Source: Variovorax sp. WDL1 (GTDB lineage Bacteria > Pseudomonadota > Gammaproteobacteria > Burkholderiales > Burkholderiaceae_C). From it: a stretch of 64,000 nt of DNA. The notes below the pieces were generated by a model that ran no database searches, was not told the origin of the DNA, and worked only from the letters and a program-made list of their open reading frames with translations. This document shows, in pieces, positions 15,074 through 22,410 of this stretch (position 1 is the stretch's first letter; each line of letters opens with the position of its first letter). Made by a program: the position numbers and the translations under genes. Where the stretch lies: contig NZ_LMTS01000087.1 in NCBI RefSeq assembly GCF_001541225.1, positions 1 to 64,000 of the forward strand. Reading direction: 5' to 3'.

Positions 15074-15143
15074 TCGCCTGTTCCCTTGGCCGGCTGCAGG
15101 AATAAGTCCGTTCGCTAAAGGTGGTTGACTCTGGAGCTGCCCA

Positions 15144-15458
15144 ATGCAAAAACTCTTTCTTACCCTGGCCATCGTGCTTTCCGCGACGGCCGCCCACGCT
15201 GACACCCTCGAAGTGAAGGTTGATGGGCTGAACTGCGCGCTTTGCTCGGACCAGATGCGGGCGTCCCTGCTAAAGGCAGCGGACGCGACTGCAATCGAGC
15301 CTAAACTGGAGTGCGGCGTCATCTTCCTGGAGACCGAGAAGTCGCCAGTGGCCACGGAAGCGGCGCTTGGCTGGACGCTGACAAGCCACGGGTTCAACTT
15401 GAAGAGCGTCGAGCGTTCGCGCAAGACGCTTGAAGAGGTCCGGAACCTAAAATGCTGA
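15144..15458 (+). CDS. periplasmic heavy-metal-associated (MerP-like) protein
   Basis: 104 aa. Signal peptide MQKLFLTLAIVLSATAAHA, then a ferredoxin-like HMA domain with the metal site GLNCALC (CxxC-type NCALC). Expected to bind soft metal ions in the periplasm and pass them to the adjacent membrane protein. The C terminus (NLKC) adds another Cys. The stop overlaps the start of the MerT-like gene by several bases, so they are coupled. CTAAAG box 27 nt upstream; no merR, merA or merC nearby. Confidence 0.8.
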   Translation: MQKLFLTLAIVLSATAAHADTLEVKVDGLNCALCSDQMRASLLKAADATAIEPKLECGVIFLETEKSPVATEAALGWTLTSHGFNLKSVERSRKTLEEVRNLKC

Positions 15459-15820
15459 ACCGTGAAGGCGCTACGGTCGCCTGGCTAACGCTTCTTACCA
15501 GCAGCTCGACCCTGGTCTGCTGCGCTCTGCCGGCAGTCCTTGTGAGCCTCGGCGCGGGCGCCAGCCTGGCGTCGCTTTTAACGGTCTTCCCTCAGCTCAT
15601 CTGGATTTCCAAGCACAAGGCGCTCGTATTTGGCCTTTCGGCTGCGATGCTGCTCGTCGCGGGCTACTTCCAGGCCAAGCCGGCCTCATGCCCGGCTGAC
15701 AGACGGCTGGCGGCAGCTTGCGTTCGCCAAAAGCTGATTTCGAGGGTGGTGTACGGCCTTGCGGTGGCCGCCTACGCGACCGGCGTGTTCTTCGCTTTCG
15801 TCCTGCCGCACCTGTTGTAG
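15452..15820 (+). CDS. MerT-like metal transport membrane protein
   Basis: 122 aa, three hydrophobic segments. First segment carries the vicinal pair STLVCCALPAVLVSLG, as in MerT; a cytoplasmic loop has SCPADRRLAAACVRQK with two more Cys. Such proteins move Hg(II) or similar ions across the inner membrane. Overlaps the MerP-like gene (ATG inside its last codons). Without MerA it may serve another metal; the substrate is inference. Confidence 0.75.
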   Translation: MLNREGATVAWLTLLTSSSTLVCCALPAVLVSLGAGASLASLLTVFPQLIWISKHKALVFGLSAAMLLVAGYFQAKPASCPADRRLAAACVRQKLISRVVYGLAVAAYATGVFFAFVLPHLL

Positions 15821-15830
15821 TCGACTTCGC

Positions 15831-16199
15831 CTAGCGGAGCACCGAGTGGTCCGCCTCAGCGGTGGCCATCTCCTGGTCGAACGCGGCATCGAACGTAGGA
15901 TACAGGCGGTCTCCGACCCGAAAGCCTGCGTGCTCGGTAGACGTGGCTTCGGCCAGCGCCCTCAGCCTGTCATAGCGTGCAGCTTTCGCCAGCAACTCCA
16001 TCAGCGATGCGTCGGCGAGCAAGCCACCAGCTCCGGTTGCCTCGACTTTCCCGATGAAGGATTCGGCCCTGCTCTGCAGCTCTCGCAGCTCAGGTGTCCA
16101 GCGCGGGGCGTGGATGGTTAGCTGGAAAGTCAGCTGTTTGAGCAGGGCCACGGGTGTGTCCGGGCCAGTGCCGGCGGGGAACGAAGCAAGATGGGTCAT
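15831..16199 (-). CDS. hypothetical protein, probably leaderless (122 aa)
   Basis: Starts MTHLASFPAGTGPDTPVALL; mostly helical, cytoplasmic (LRELQSRAESFIGKVEATGA…). ATG 16199 is exactly 5 nt after a CTACAC box with no room for a Shine-Dalgarno, so it is probably translated from a leaderless transcript. Convergent with the MerT-like gene. Function unknown. Confidence 0.65.
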   Translation of the reverse strand: MTHLASFPAGTGPDTPVALLKQLTFQLTIHAPRWTPELRELQSRAESFIGKVEATGAGGLLADASLMELLAKAARYDRLRALAEATSTEHAGFRVGDRLYPTFDAAFDQEMATAEADHSVLR

Positions 16200-16204
16200 G
16201 CCCC

Positions 16205-16210
16205 GTGTAG
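16205..16210 (-). promoter_or_regulatory. CTACAC box with start codon at box B position
   Basis: CTACAC, 5 nt, then ATG 16199 where AGGAC normally begins. Confidence 0.55.
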
Positions 16211-16320
16211 CGCCCGGCCAGGTGCTGTCGCGCGAAGATTCGTGAGCGCAAGGGCAGCCGAGCAAACGGCGAAACGGGCCGCGGGCGGTCCTCCGGCGGG
16301 GTCGGCCTTACCCGCCCGGC

Positions 16321-16485
16321 CTAGGAGAGGGCGCTCCAAACATCAGCGGCCATGGCGCGGCCAAACCCCAAAAAGGCGACCAGAGTAAGTAAACACTTCA
16401 ATGCAAAGTAAACGGGCCACCAGGACGCGCGCCAAATGATGCCCGGCACGCGGCGCCAAGTTATTCGCAGGCCGTTGACGGTCAC
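16321..16485 (-). CDS. 54-aa membrane protein coupled to the lipoprotein gene
   Basis: Read from GTG 16485, which overlaps the TGA of the preceding lipoprotein gene (GTGA). N-terminal basic/aromatic segment VTVNGLRITWRRVPGIIW, then one clear transmembrane helix (YFALKCLLTLVAFLGFGRAM) and a short tail ending WSALS. Coupled translation plus a good hydrophobic segment make it a real small gene. Role unknown; its partner is the Cys-anchored lipoprotein upstream. Confidence 0.65.
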   Translation of the reverse strand: MTVNGLRITWRRVPGIIWRASWWPVYFALKCLLTLVAFLGFGRAMAADVWSALS

Positions 16486-16925
16486 GGCTTCGCGGCGGCC
16501 TTCCTGGCCCAGAGGGAAACGGCTGCACGACGCTCAGGCGTGTTCGCAATGCGAGCCGCGAGCGTGGTGCTCGATGCCGCGTCCAGCGCGCTTGCCGCGC
16601 CCGCAAGGTCCGATGCCTGGGAAGGGGTGGGCCCTTGGCCGCGGGAGCCCGCAATCATGCCTTGGGTGTATTTGGCTGCGTAGGCTGCCGCTTGCGGCCG
16701 CGCACCGTCGAAGTTAATAGCGATGAGGCGGTCGATTTCGTCCCGAATGCCATTGGCATTTGCATCCGGTCCCAGAAGCGCACGCTCTGCGGACGTCATC
16801 GAACCCAGGGCGGGGTGGTTCGACATTTCCGGCACTACGCCTTTTACGTAGTCGTCGCCGGTGGCGGCACATGCGCTCAGAATGATGGCGGCGCCAAGCG
16901 CAAGGAGGATGGTCTTCATTTTCAT
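16482..16925 (-). CDS. lipoprotein with an EF-hand-like loop
   Basis: 147 aa. Signal with lipobox (LLALGAAIILSACAATG, Cys anchor), then a calcium-loop-like DANANGIRDEID (D-x-N-x-N-G-x-x-D-x-x-D), the pattern of EF-hand/thrombospondin repeats. ATG 16925 or 16919 are equally possible. An extended -10 (TGCTAAAAT) lies just upstream. The 54-aa membrane protein is coupled downstream. Confidence 0.75.
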   Translation of the reverse strand: MKMKTILLALGAAIILSACAATGDDYVKGVVPEMSNHPALGSMTSAERALLGPDANANGIRDEIDRLIAINFDGARPQAAAYAAKYTQGMIAGSRGQGPTPSQASDLAGAASALDAASSTTLAARIANTPERRAAVSLWARKAAAKP

Positions 16926-16953
16926 GCTTCCTAAATTGATTTGCCTAAATAGC

Positions 16954-16962
16954 ATTTTAGCA
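16954..16962 (-). promoter_or_regulatory. sigma70-like extended -10
   Basis: TGCTAAAAT on the minus strand, 28 nt before ATG 16925; same GCTAAAATGCT core as the promoter at 25174. No clear -35. Confidence 0.5.
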
Positions 16963-16983
16963 CAAACGCGGCAGTGCCGCACT

Positions 16984-17853
16984 CTAAAACGGTTTGCCAG
17001 TCCGCTCTATAGCAAATCGCTCGCTTCGCTCAAGCATTTGTCGGGTCGGAGAATTGGCCACGAGGCGGCCGCTTTCAAAGGCGGTGAGCAAGGCATCGGG
17101 GGCCAGTGCCTTGGAGACAAGCCACCCCTGCCCGTAGTCCCCGCCTAAGCCCGTGAGCACATCGAGCTGCTCTTGGGTTTCGATGCCCTCGGCGACAGTG
17201 GCCAAGCCGTTCGCTTTCGCTAGGCCTGTGACGAACTGAACGATAGAGCGGTCCCTAGCGCTTTCCATGATGTGATTGACGAAACTGCGGTCAATTTTGA
17301 GCACGGCGAGCGGCAAGCGCTGGAAACTGGCCAGGTTGGATGACCCAGTCCCAAAATCGTCGAGCGCAACCCGGGCTCCGACTCTGGCCAGCCAATTCAG
17401 TGCCGCTGCCGCTCGCTCAGCGTCGGCGATGGAAACGCTTTCTGTAATCTCGAGCAGTACACGACCGGGCTCAATTCCGGTATCCGTGATGGCCGCCAGG
17501 ACGCTGTCCGCGTACGCGTCATCCTGCAGCTGCACCGGGGAGACGTTGACGGAGACGTAGTTGAGGCGCAAGCCTCCCTCATCCCACAGCAGGAGCTGCC
17601 TCGCGGCCTCCCGAAGCGCCCAGTCCCCGAGGGTTGTGATGAAGCCTGTGGCTTCCGCGACCGGCAGAAAATCATCAGGCGGGACTAGCCTCTCCGGCTG
17701 CTGCCACCTTACCAGCGCCTCCACACCGATGACCCTCCGGGTCGAGAGAACGAAGATGGGCTGGTAGTGGAGAACGAACTGGCCGTTAGCCAAGGCCGCT
17801 TCGAGGGCGGCCATATCGGGAGAGGCGGCGCCGGGTGCGGAGGATGCTGTCAT
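16984..17853 (-). CDS. EAL-domain c-di-GMP phosphodiesterase
   Basis: 289 aa, a stand-alone EAL domain. Signature blocks are present: VEALVRW, SVNVSPVQL, LLEITES, ALDDFGTGSSNL, LKIDRSFV, VAEGIET and YGQGW. All conserved catalytic acidic, Asn and Lys positions are therefore present, so hydrolysis of c-di-GMP to pGpG is likely. No sensory domain, signal or membrane segment. A weak CTATCT box lies about 50 nt upstream. Confidence 0.93.
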   Translation of the reverse strand: MTASSAPGAASPDMAALEAALANGQFVLHYQPIFVLSTRRVIGVEALVRWQQPERLVPPDDFLPVAEATGFITTLGDWALREAARQLLLWDEGGLRLNYVSVNVSPVQLQDDAYADSVLAAITDTGIEPGRVLLEITESVSIADAERAAAALNWLARVGARVALDDFGTGSSNLASFQRLPLAVLKIDRSFVNHIMESARDRSIVQFVTGLAKANGLATVAEGIETQEQLDVLTGLGGDYGQGWLVSKALAPDALLTAFESGRLVANSPTRQMLERSERFAIERTGKPF

Positions 17854-17936
17854 TCCCAGTGAAGCGACCGCGTTGGTGTGCGCTCAGTGCGCGAGCGGCA
17901 GATAGGGTCCCGGCTCAAGCCGCCTGGGGGAGAGCG

Positions 17937-17963
17937 GAAAAAAAAGTCCACCGAACGGTGGAC
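17937..17963 (-). terminator. intrinsic terminator
   Basis: GTCCACCG/CGGTGGAC stem followed by an eight-T run (minus strand) after the 56-aa gene. Confidence 0.85.
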
Positions 17964-17997
17964 TGATGAATCATCTGCAATGGAGGCCGGGAAGCCC

Positions 17998-18168
17998 TCA
18001 ATGCAGTATCTGTTGGCGGGCCCACTCCTTGACGACAAAATGGAAGGGCATTTCTTGCCACCCACGCTCGTAGGCGAAGGCCACCATACGGTCGAAGTCG
18101 ACGCTCGTGAAAGAGGCGGATTCGCGCGGCTGGGCGACCGGACGCGCTTGAACTGCTTGCTGGGTCAT
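17998..18168 (-). CDS. small hypothetical protein (56 aa)
   Basis: Starts MTQQAVQARPVAQPRESASF and ends WARQQILH; contains FDRMVAFAYERGWQEMPFHF, a helical segment typical of small plasmid or phage proteins. Start chosen because GGAATCC precedes it and a promoter-like element stands at 18192. Own terminator. Unknown function. Confidence 0.7.
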   Translation of the reverse strand: MTQQAVQARPVAQPRESASFTSVDFDRMVAFAYERGWQEMPFHFVVKEWARQQILH

Positions 18169-18191
18169 GAGGATTCCTATCGGGGAGAGTT

Positions 18192-18210
18192 GATTGCCTT
18201 TCCCGTGTAG
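18192..18210 (-). promoter_or_regulatory. CTACAC-N5-AGGCAATC element
   Basis: Two-box match 23 nt before ATG 18168. Confidence 0.6.
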
Positions 18211-18232
18211 GAACAACCGCCCGCCAGGCCAG

Positions 18233-18264
18233 AAAAAAGCGTCCACTCAATAGAGCGGACGCTT
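18233..18264 (-). terminator. intrinsic terminator
   Basis: AAGCGTCCGCTC/GAGTGGACGCTT stem and six T on the minus strand, after the ATPase gene. Confidence 0.85.
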
Positions 18265-18270
18265 AGCGAA

Positions 18271-19953
18271 TCAGAATGCGAGGCTGAGCTGTGCCTTCGC
18301 CGCAGGATGGTCTTCAGTTGCCTTCTTCCGGCCGACGCTTGTGGGCTTTGCCGGCCGGGCGGGCAGCGAAATGCCACCGCGCTTCGCCAACCGCAAGTAG
18401 AGGGAGTTGACCTCTTCTGCGAGCTTCAACAACTTCCCGCCCTGGTACTGGACAATGTCGTGATGCTTTGAAAGGAACACCAAGTCATGTTCATGACTTT
18501 CCAAGTCGGCACTGTCGTGGCAGTACTCGTGGGTCAGCGTTAGAAGAAGCTCAAAGCAACCCGCGACGCCCCTGGCCATCGCCTTCTGAAGTTCCTTGCG
18601 GCCCATCACGATATAGCTGGCGCCGTCGGTCCACGCAAGCGCCACATCCGACTCACCCGACTGAAGCTCGCGCATGCCGGAGCTGCGCTCACCCGTCAGA
18701 AACCATTGGTGGAACTTCTCATGCTTCTGGCGCAACGCCGTGAGCATGCAAAGCTCCTCCACCGGCAATTCCTCGTCAGCCGTGACCAGGTACGTTTCGG
18801 TGCACCCTAGTGCAAGCGACTCAAGGCTTGCCGTCAGGTGACGGAGGTCCATCTTGGTCCTGTCCTCGATGATGCCAAGCAGGTCGTCCAGCGAATGGAC
18901 CCTGAAACGCGAGAGCGTCTCTTCCGCCAGCACAAAGGCCTTCCCTTCCCGGTGCAGCTTGTTTCCGATGCGACCGTGGCTGCCGCGGGCGACCGCCAGC
19001 CGCGAGGCATTAGAGAGGTCGGTCAACGAGCAGTGGCGGCCAGTCGCATCAGTGAAGAGCTTCACGTCGCGCAGCTCGAGTTCCTTGTCGGGGGGCAGGG
19101 TGCCATAGCTCCACTCTCGTGCCAGGAAGTCTCGCTCTTCCTTCGTCAGCGACACCTTGGACGCAACCTTGTTGAGGCCGTACGTCTTCATGTGTTTTGC
19201 AATGCGGCGCCAGACTTCGCACTTGTGGCGAAGAATGTCGTTGCGCGCGAAGTTGACTTCAAGGGCCTGCTTCGAAACCACTAGGCCCCCAGTCCCGAAC
19301 TCGTAGTTCGGAAACTTGCAAACCAGAACGCCCATGTTGTAGACCAGCAGGTCACCGGTCCGGACGATTTTGATGTACGCGTCGTCCGTTTCGGTGTCCC
19401 ACTTCTGGTCTTTCACGTTGCGGCTGATTTCGCGGCCGTTCAACGTCACGGGAATCTCTGCAAAGCGCACGAGCTCAGAGAACTCGCGCACAACCTCGTC
19501 GAGAGCCGCTGCGCTCAGTGCCTCGTAGAGCTTCGCGTCGATGCGGCAGCCCTTCGATGTCGGAAGATTCTCGGTCAATTTGTAGCCGAGGTTCGGCTGC
19601 CCGATGATGTCGACCTCCATCTTGAAGGTGCCCGTGCGCCAGGTGTTGACCCCGAATGAATAGAGTTGTCCTCTGCCCATGCGGAAACGGCCGAACCGGG
19701 CGTCGCCGTCCTTGTGGGGCGTGCCGAAGGTTTCGAACCACTTGATGATTTCGTCCTTGGACTGAAAGCCGCGGCCGTTGTCCCGAAGCGTGAAGCTTGC
19801 TTCGCCGAGCTTGATGCTCACGCGGGTTGCGCCGGCGTCGACAGAGTTCATGACGCCTTCGAGAAGCGCCTTGCCCAGTGTTCCTGCCTGGGATTGGATG
19901 ACCGATACGAGGATGTTGCGGTCCACCGCGAAGTCACGATTTTCGGAAGTCAT
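18271..19953 (-). CDS. GHKL (HSP90-like) ATPase with C-terminal HEXXH motif
   Basis: 560 aa. Residues 25-130 form a GHKL nucleotide site: LLEGVMNSVDAGATRV (N box), DNGRGF (G1), FGTPHKDG and GRFRMGRGQLYSFG (lid). The middle has the HSP90/MORC-like transducer segment (NFARNDIL). Near the C terminus residues 475-479 are HEYCH followed by ESHEHD, an intact zinc-metallopeptidase-like HEXXH with further His/Glu ligands, in a helix (LLLTLTHEYCHDSADLESHE). I know GHKL ATPases in defence and phage proteins, but an ATPase-zincin fusion is unusual. ATG 19953 follows the element at 19981. Confidence 0.8.
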   Translation of the reverse strand: MTSENRDFAVDRNILVSVIQSQAGTLGKALLEGVMNSVDAGATRVSIKLGEASFTLRDNGRGFQSKDEIIKWFETFGTPHKDGDARFGRFRMGRGQLYSFGVNTWRTGTFKMEVDIIGQPNLGYKLTENLPTSKGCRIDAKLYEALSAAALDEVVREFSELVRFAEIPVTLNGREISRNVKDQKWDTETDDAYIKIVRTGDLLVYNMGVLVCKFPNYEFGTGGLVVSKQALEVNFARNDILRHKCEVWRRIAKHMKTYGLNKVASKVSLTKEERDFLAREWSYGTLPPDKELELRDVKLFTDATGRHCSLTDLSNASRLAVARGSHGRIGNKLHREGKAFVLAEETLSRFRVHSLDDLLGIIEDRTKMDLRHLTASLESLALGCTETYLVTADEELPVEELCMLTALRQKHEKFHQWFLTGERSSGMRELQSGESDVALAWTDGASYIVMGRKELQKAMARGVAGCFELLLTLTHEYCHDSADLESHEHDLVFLSKHHDIVQYQGGKLLKLAEEVNSLYLRLAKRGGISLPARPAKPTSVGRKKATEDHPAAKAQLSLAF

Positions 19954-19980
19954 GTGTCTTGAGGCCCCGAAGGGCTGTAG

Positions 19981-19999
19981 TTTGTCCTGGTGCGTGTAG
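19981..19999 (-). promoter_or_regulatory. CTACAC-N5-AGGACAAA element
   Basis: Perfect two-box match, 27 nt before ATG 19953. Confidence 0.7.
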
Positions 20000-20186
20000 C
20001 GAAAAGGACAAGGGCGCCTCAGTAAAAGCGCGTCCCCCGGAGCGGGGTCGGTGAATGCCGCCTGCGCGGCGAGGCCTGCCTTGTTACCGCGACGAGGCGC
20101 GGGTACAGCGGGGGGGGAAATATTCGACCGGCCACACAGTTCTTGTGGGGCCGCTTTTCTTATCGAAAGGGCACGCGTGTCCAAAG
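20000..20186. other. intergenic, terminator-like hairpin only
   Basis: No gene seen. A GGCC-ACA/TGT-GGGGCC hairpin followed by CTTTTCTT lies at about 20132-20161 on the plus strand without an obvious upstream gene; a run of eight or more G is at about 20110. Confidence 0.4.
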
Positions 20187-20216
20187 AAAAAGGGCCCGCG
20201 ACGGTGTGCGGGCCCT
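20187..20216 (-). terminator. intrinsic terminator
   Basis: AGGGCCCGCAC/GCGGGCCCT stem and five T on the minus strand. Confidence 0.85.
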
Positions 20217-20226
20217 GAAGGAGTGG

Positions 20227-20736
20227 TTAGCGAATTAGGCCTAGGGCGGACTTTTCGGCATCGGTGAGCTTTTCCAGGCCCCTTTTTCGATGCTCCTGGC
20301 GTTCGAGCTCGGCTTGGCGCAGGCGCTCCTGCTCGGCGAGGTATTCGTCGAACCAGGTGATGGCGCGGTCCAGGGCCGCGTCAATCTGCTCGAACTCGCA
20401 GGCCGCGGTGCCCGATTCGGCGTGCACGTTCGCGCGGCCGCCGGTCGACTCCAGGTGGAAGGACTGTGCCACGGCATCCACGCGGAAGTCGTCAAACCAC
20501 CAGCTATACGCGTCGCGAAAGCCGGTGTGGTCGCGTGCCAGGAGGGAAAGCCGCAGGGCCTTCGCCCAGATTCGCAGCCACCAGACTGGGCGCTCGGTCT
20601 CGAAGCGCCCGATTCGTTCGGCTTCAGCCGCGGCTTCGGCGGCCTTGCGCTGGACCAGCGCGGCACTCCGTTCTGCAGCCGTGGGCTTGGGCTTTAGGGG
20701 CGCCTTGGCCTCGAGGAGAGTCTTGGAGGATGTCAT
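20227..20736 (-). CDS. hypothetical helical protein (169 aa)
   Basis: Starts MTSSKTLLEAKAPLKPKPT. Ala/Glu-rich helices flank a Trp-rich centre (ERPVWWLRIWAKALRLSL, AYSWWFDDFRVDAV). The C-terminal coiled coil (LAEQERLRQAELERQEHRK) suggests oligomerisation. No catalytic motif, no signal peptide. Own promoter-like element and terminator. Unknown function. Confidence 0.7.
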   Translation of the reverse strand: MTSSKTLLEAKAPLKPKPTAAERSAALVQRKAAEAAAEAERIGRFETERPVWWLRIWAKALRLSLLARDHTGFRDAYSWWFDDFRVDAVAQSFHLESTGGRANVHAESGTAACEFEQIDAALDRAITWFDEYLAEQERLRQAELERQEHRKRGLEKLTDAEKSALGLIR

Positions 20737-20755
20737 TTGGTCGTTCTTTCGTTGG

Positions 20756-20777
20756 GTTGTCCTGATGCCCCCTGTAG
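20756..20777 (-). promoter_or_regulatory. CTACAG-N8-AGGACAAC element
   Basis: Perfect box B, spacer 8. Confidence 0.6.
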
Positions 20778-20845
20778 CTATCGCATGGTCAATGGTGGAG
20801 CCGAGATGCACCACGCCTATATCCGCGCCTCCCGTGGCTGACTCG

Positions 20846-20864
20846 CTACACGCTCCAGGACCTG
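20846..20864 (+). promoter_or_regulatory. CTACAC-N5-AGGACCTG element
   Basis: Two-box match 19 nt before ATG 20884. Confidence 0.65.
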
Positions 20865-20883
20865 TTATCAGAAAGAGGCATCA

Positions 20884-21696
20884 ATGGAAGACTACGAACA
20901 ACCCCCTGAGGAAAAGCTCCTCCTCATCGACGGACTGAACATCGTACGGCGCGTCTACGAAGCCATTCCGGCCGACGATTCGCCTGAGAAGGCCCAAGGC
21001 GCACTGCGCTCGTCGCTGGCTTCCTTCAGGCGCGCACTGAGCGAGCACCGGCCAAGCCACGTACTTGCCCCGTTCGATTTCGGCGGTCGCACCTGGCGGC
21101 ACGACCTGTACCCAGCCTATCGGCAGAAGCGAAAGCCGATGCCCCAGGACCTCCGAGCGGCGCTGCCTGAGTTCCGCGAGCGCATCAAGGACATCGGAAT
21201 CCATTCAATCTCGGTAGAAGGTGTCGAAGCGGATGACGTCATCGGCACAGTCGGCGGCCTTTGGGCCAAGAGAAAGCCCGGTGCTGAACTCGTGGTCGTG
21301 TCCAACGACAAGGACATGACCGTCATGCTCGCACAGGGCGCCCGAATCCGGGACCACTTCAAGCCGGAGTGGCGTGACGCCGCCTGGGTCAAGGCCAAGT
21401 TTTTCGTGCCGCCCGAGTTGGTGCACGACGTGCTGGCGTTGACCGGCGACGATTCGGACGATGTGCCAGGCGTCCCCGACGTTGGGGCGACGACGGCGGG
21501 CCAATGGATTGCCAAGTACGGTGGCCTGGAGAACCTACTGGCTGCGGCAGGCGAACTGAAAGGCAAGCGCGCCGAGAACCTTCGCGCGCACGTCGACCAG
21601 GTTCGCCTGTCCCGGAAGCTCGTTGCGTTCAAGACAGACATCTCGCTCGGCCTGACCTGGAACCAGCTGCGCTACCAAGTTCCGGTAGCGGCCTGA
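20884..21696 (+). CDS. FEN-type 5'-3' exonuclease (PIN-like, T5/ExoIX family)
   Basis: 270 aa. Nuclease core: LLLIDGLNIVRRVYEA (first catalytic Asp), FDFGGRTWRHDLYPAYRQKRK (helical arch with Tyr-Lys/Arg), VEADDVIGT (acidic cluster), VSNDKDMTVML, then the H3TH region LTGDDSDDVPGVPDVGATTAGQWI. This is the stand-alone flap/exonuclease layout of phage T5 D15 and E. coli Xni rather than a PolA fusion. Likely removes RNA primers or flaps in the element's replication. Own element and terminator. Confidence 0.93.
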   Translation: MEDYEQPPEEKLLLIDGLNIVRRVYEAIPADDSPEKAQGALRSSLASFRRALSEHRPSHVLAPFDFGGRTWRHDLYPAYRQKRKPMPQDLRAALPEFRERIKDIGIHSISVEGVEADDVIGTVGGLWAKRKPGAELVVVSNDKDMTVMLAQGARIRDHFKPEWRDAAWVKAKFFVPPELVHDVLALTGDDSDDVPGVPDVGATTAGQWIAKYGGLENLLAAAGELKGKRAENLRAHVDQVRLSRKLVAFKTDISLGLTWNQLRYQVPVAA

Positions 21697-21712
21697 ACTT
21701 TCCATCATTCCT

Positions 21713-21748
21713 GCTGCCCCGCTGAAAGTCGGGGCAGCCATTTTTTTT
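21713..21748 (+). terminator. intrinsic terminator
   Basis: GCTGCCCCG/CGGGGCAGC stem and eight T. Confidence 0.9.
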
Positions 21749-21796
21749 GGCTAAAACGCTTCGCTATTTTTGGAACTACATCTCGCGGAGGAGACA

Positions 21797-22315
21797 GTGT
21801 CGAATCGTCATGCCCAGAGCCGGCGTGCGTTCGTGGAGTTGGCCCGGAATCGCGGCTACGACCTTGAGCGCAACGGGCACAACTACGCTAACAAACTGAC
21901 GAACGATGCCTTCGCGATGTACGAAGCGGGCTGCCGACAGCAGTCCCCGGTATAAGAAGCCGGCCCCTGGACCGCTGCGCAAGCAAACGACGGCTCGGTA
22001 TTCATCCAGAGCGACGACTTCACCCATGACGCCCGACTGAGCATCTCTGGAGACTTTGGGCATGACCGGGTTCGATTTGCGTATGCGGAGGAGCTGGCTC
22101 GCCGGCTCAATCGCGCCAGCGGCCAAACTGTTCAGCTGGACGGTGAAGTACCGTACGAAAGGCTTCGAGCCTATTTCCTCGCGCTCGCACGCGTGCTCGA
22201 CGCCCTTGGCTTAGACGAGAGCCAAACCCTCCGCTACGCGCCGGAGTGCATAGCAGCCTCGGTTTCCGCCGCGCTGGAAGCCCGAGGCATCGCGCCAAAT
22301 CAACGACTTTCCTAG
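21797..22315 (+). pseudogene. protein gene interrupted by in-frame TAA (52 + 119 codons)
   Basis: GTG 21797 with a strong GGAGGAG site starts VSNRHAQSRRAFVELARNRG… and reaches TAA 21953-21955. In the same frame a further 119 codons remain open to TAG 22313 and look fully coding (DGSVFIQSDDFTHDARLSIS… GDFGHDRVRFAYAEELARRL), with no ATG, GTG or TTG start of their own before the conserved-looking part. The upstream half is the short F-x(2-3)-A…Y…A-x-x-x-Y-E-A-G module common in phage proteins. So this is one gene with a nonsense codon, a readthrough gene, or a sequence error. CTATTT lies 28 nt upstream. Confidence 0.6.
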
Positions 22316-22363
22316 CGGCCCGTCGGACGCTCGGCCTCCTGGAGCTTCGTAGCCTACGGCAAA

Positions 22364-22392
22364 GTGCCCCCTGCACGTGAGCGAGGGGGCAC
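22364..22392 (-). terminator. terminator-like hairpin
   Basis: GTGCCCCCTCGC/ GCAGGGGGCAC stem followed by TTTG on the minus strand after the Tim44-like gene. Confidence 0.55.
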
Positions 22393-22410
22393 GGTTCGCA
22401 GAGATGTCTG

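Noticed and set aside
20100..20170. Possible gene around the G-run and GGCC hairpin
   Set aside because: No open frame with ribosome site; looks like a stray terminator-like hairpin.
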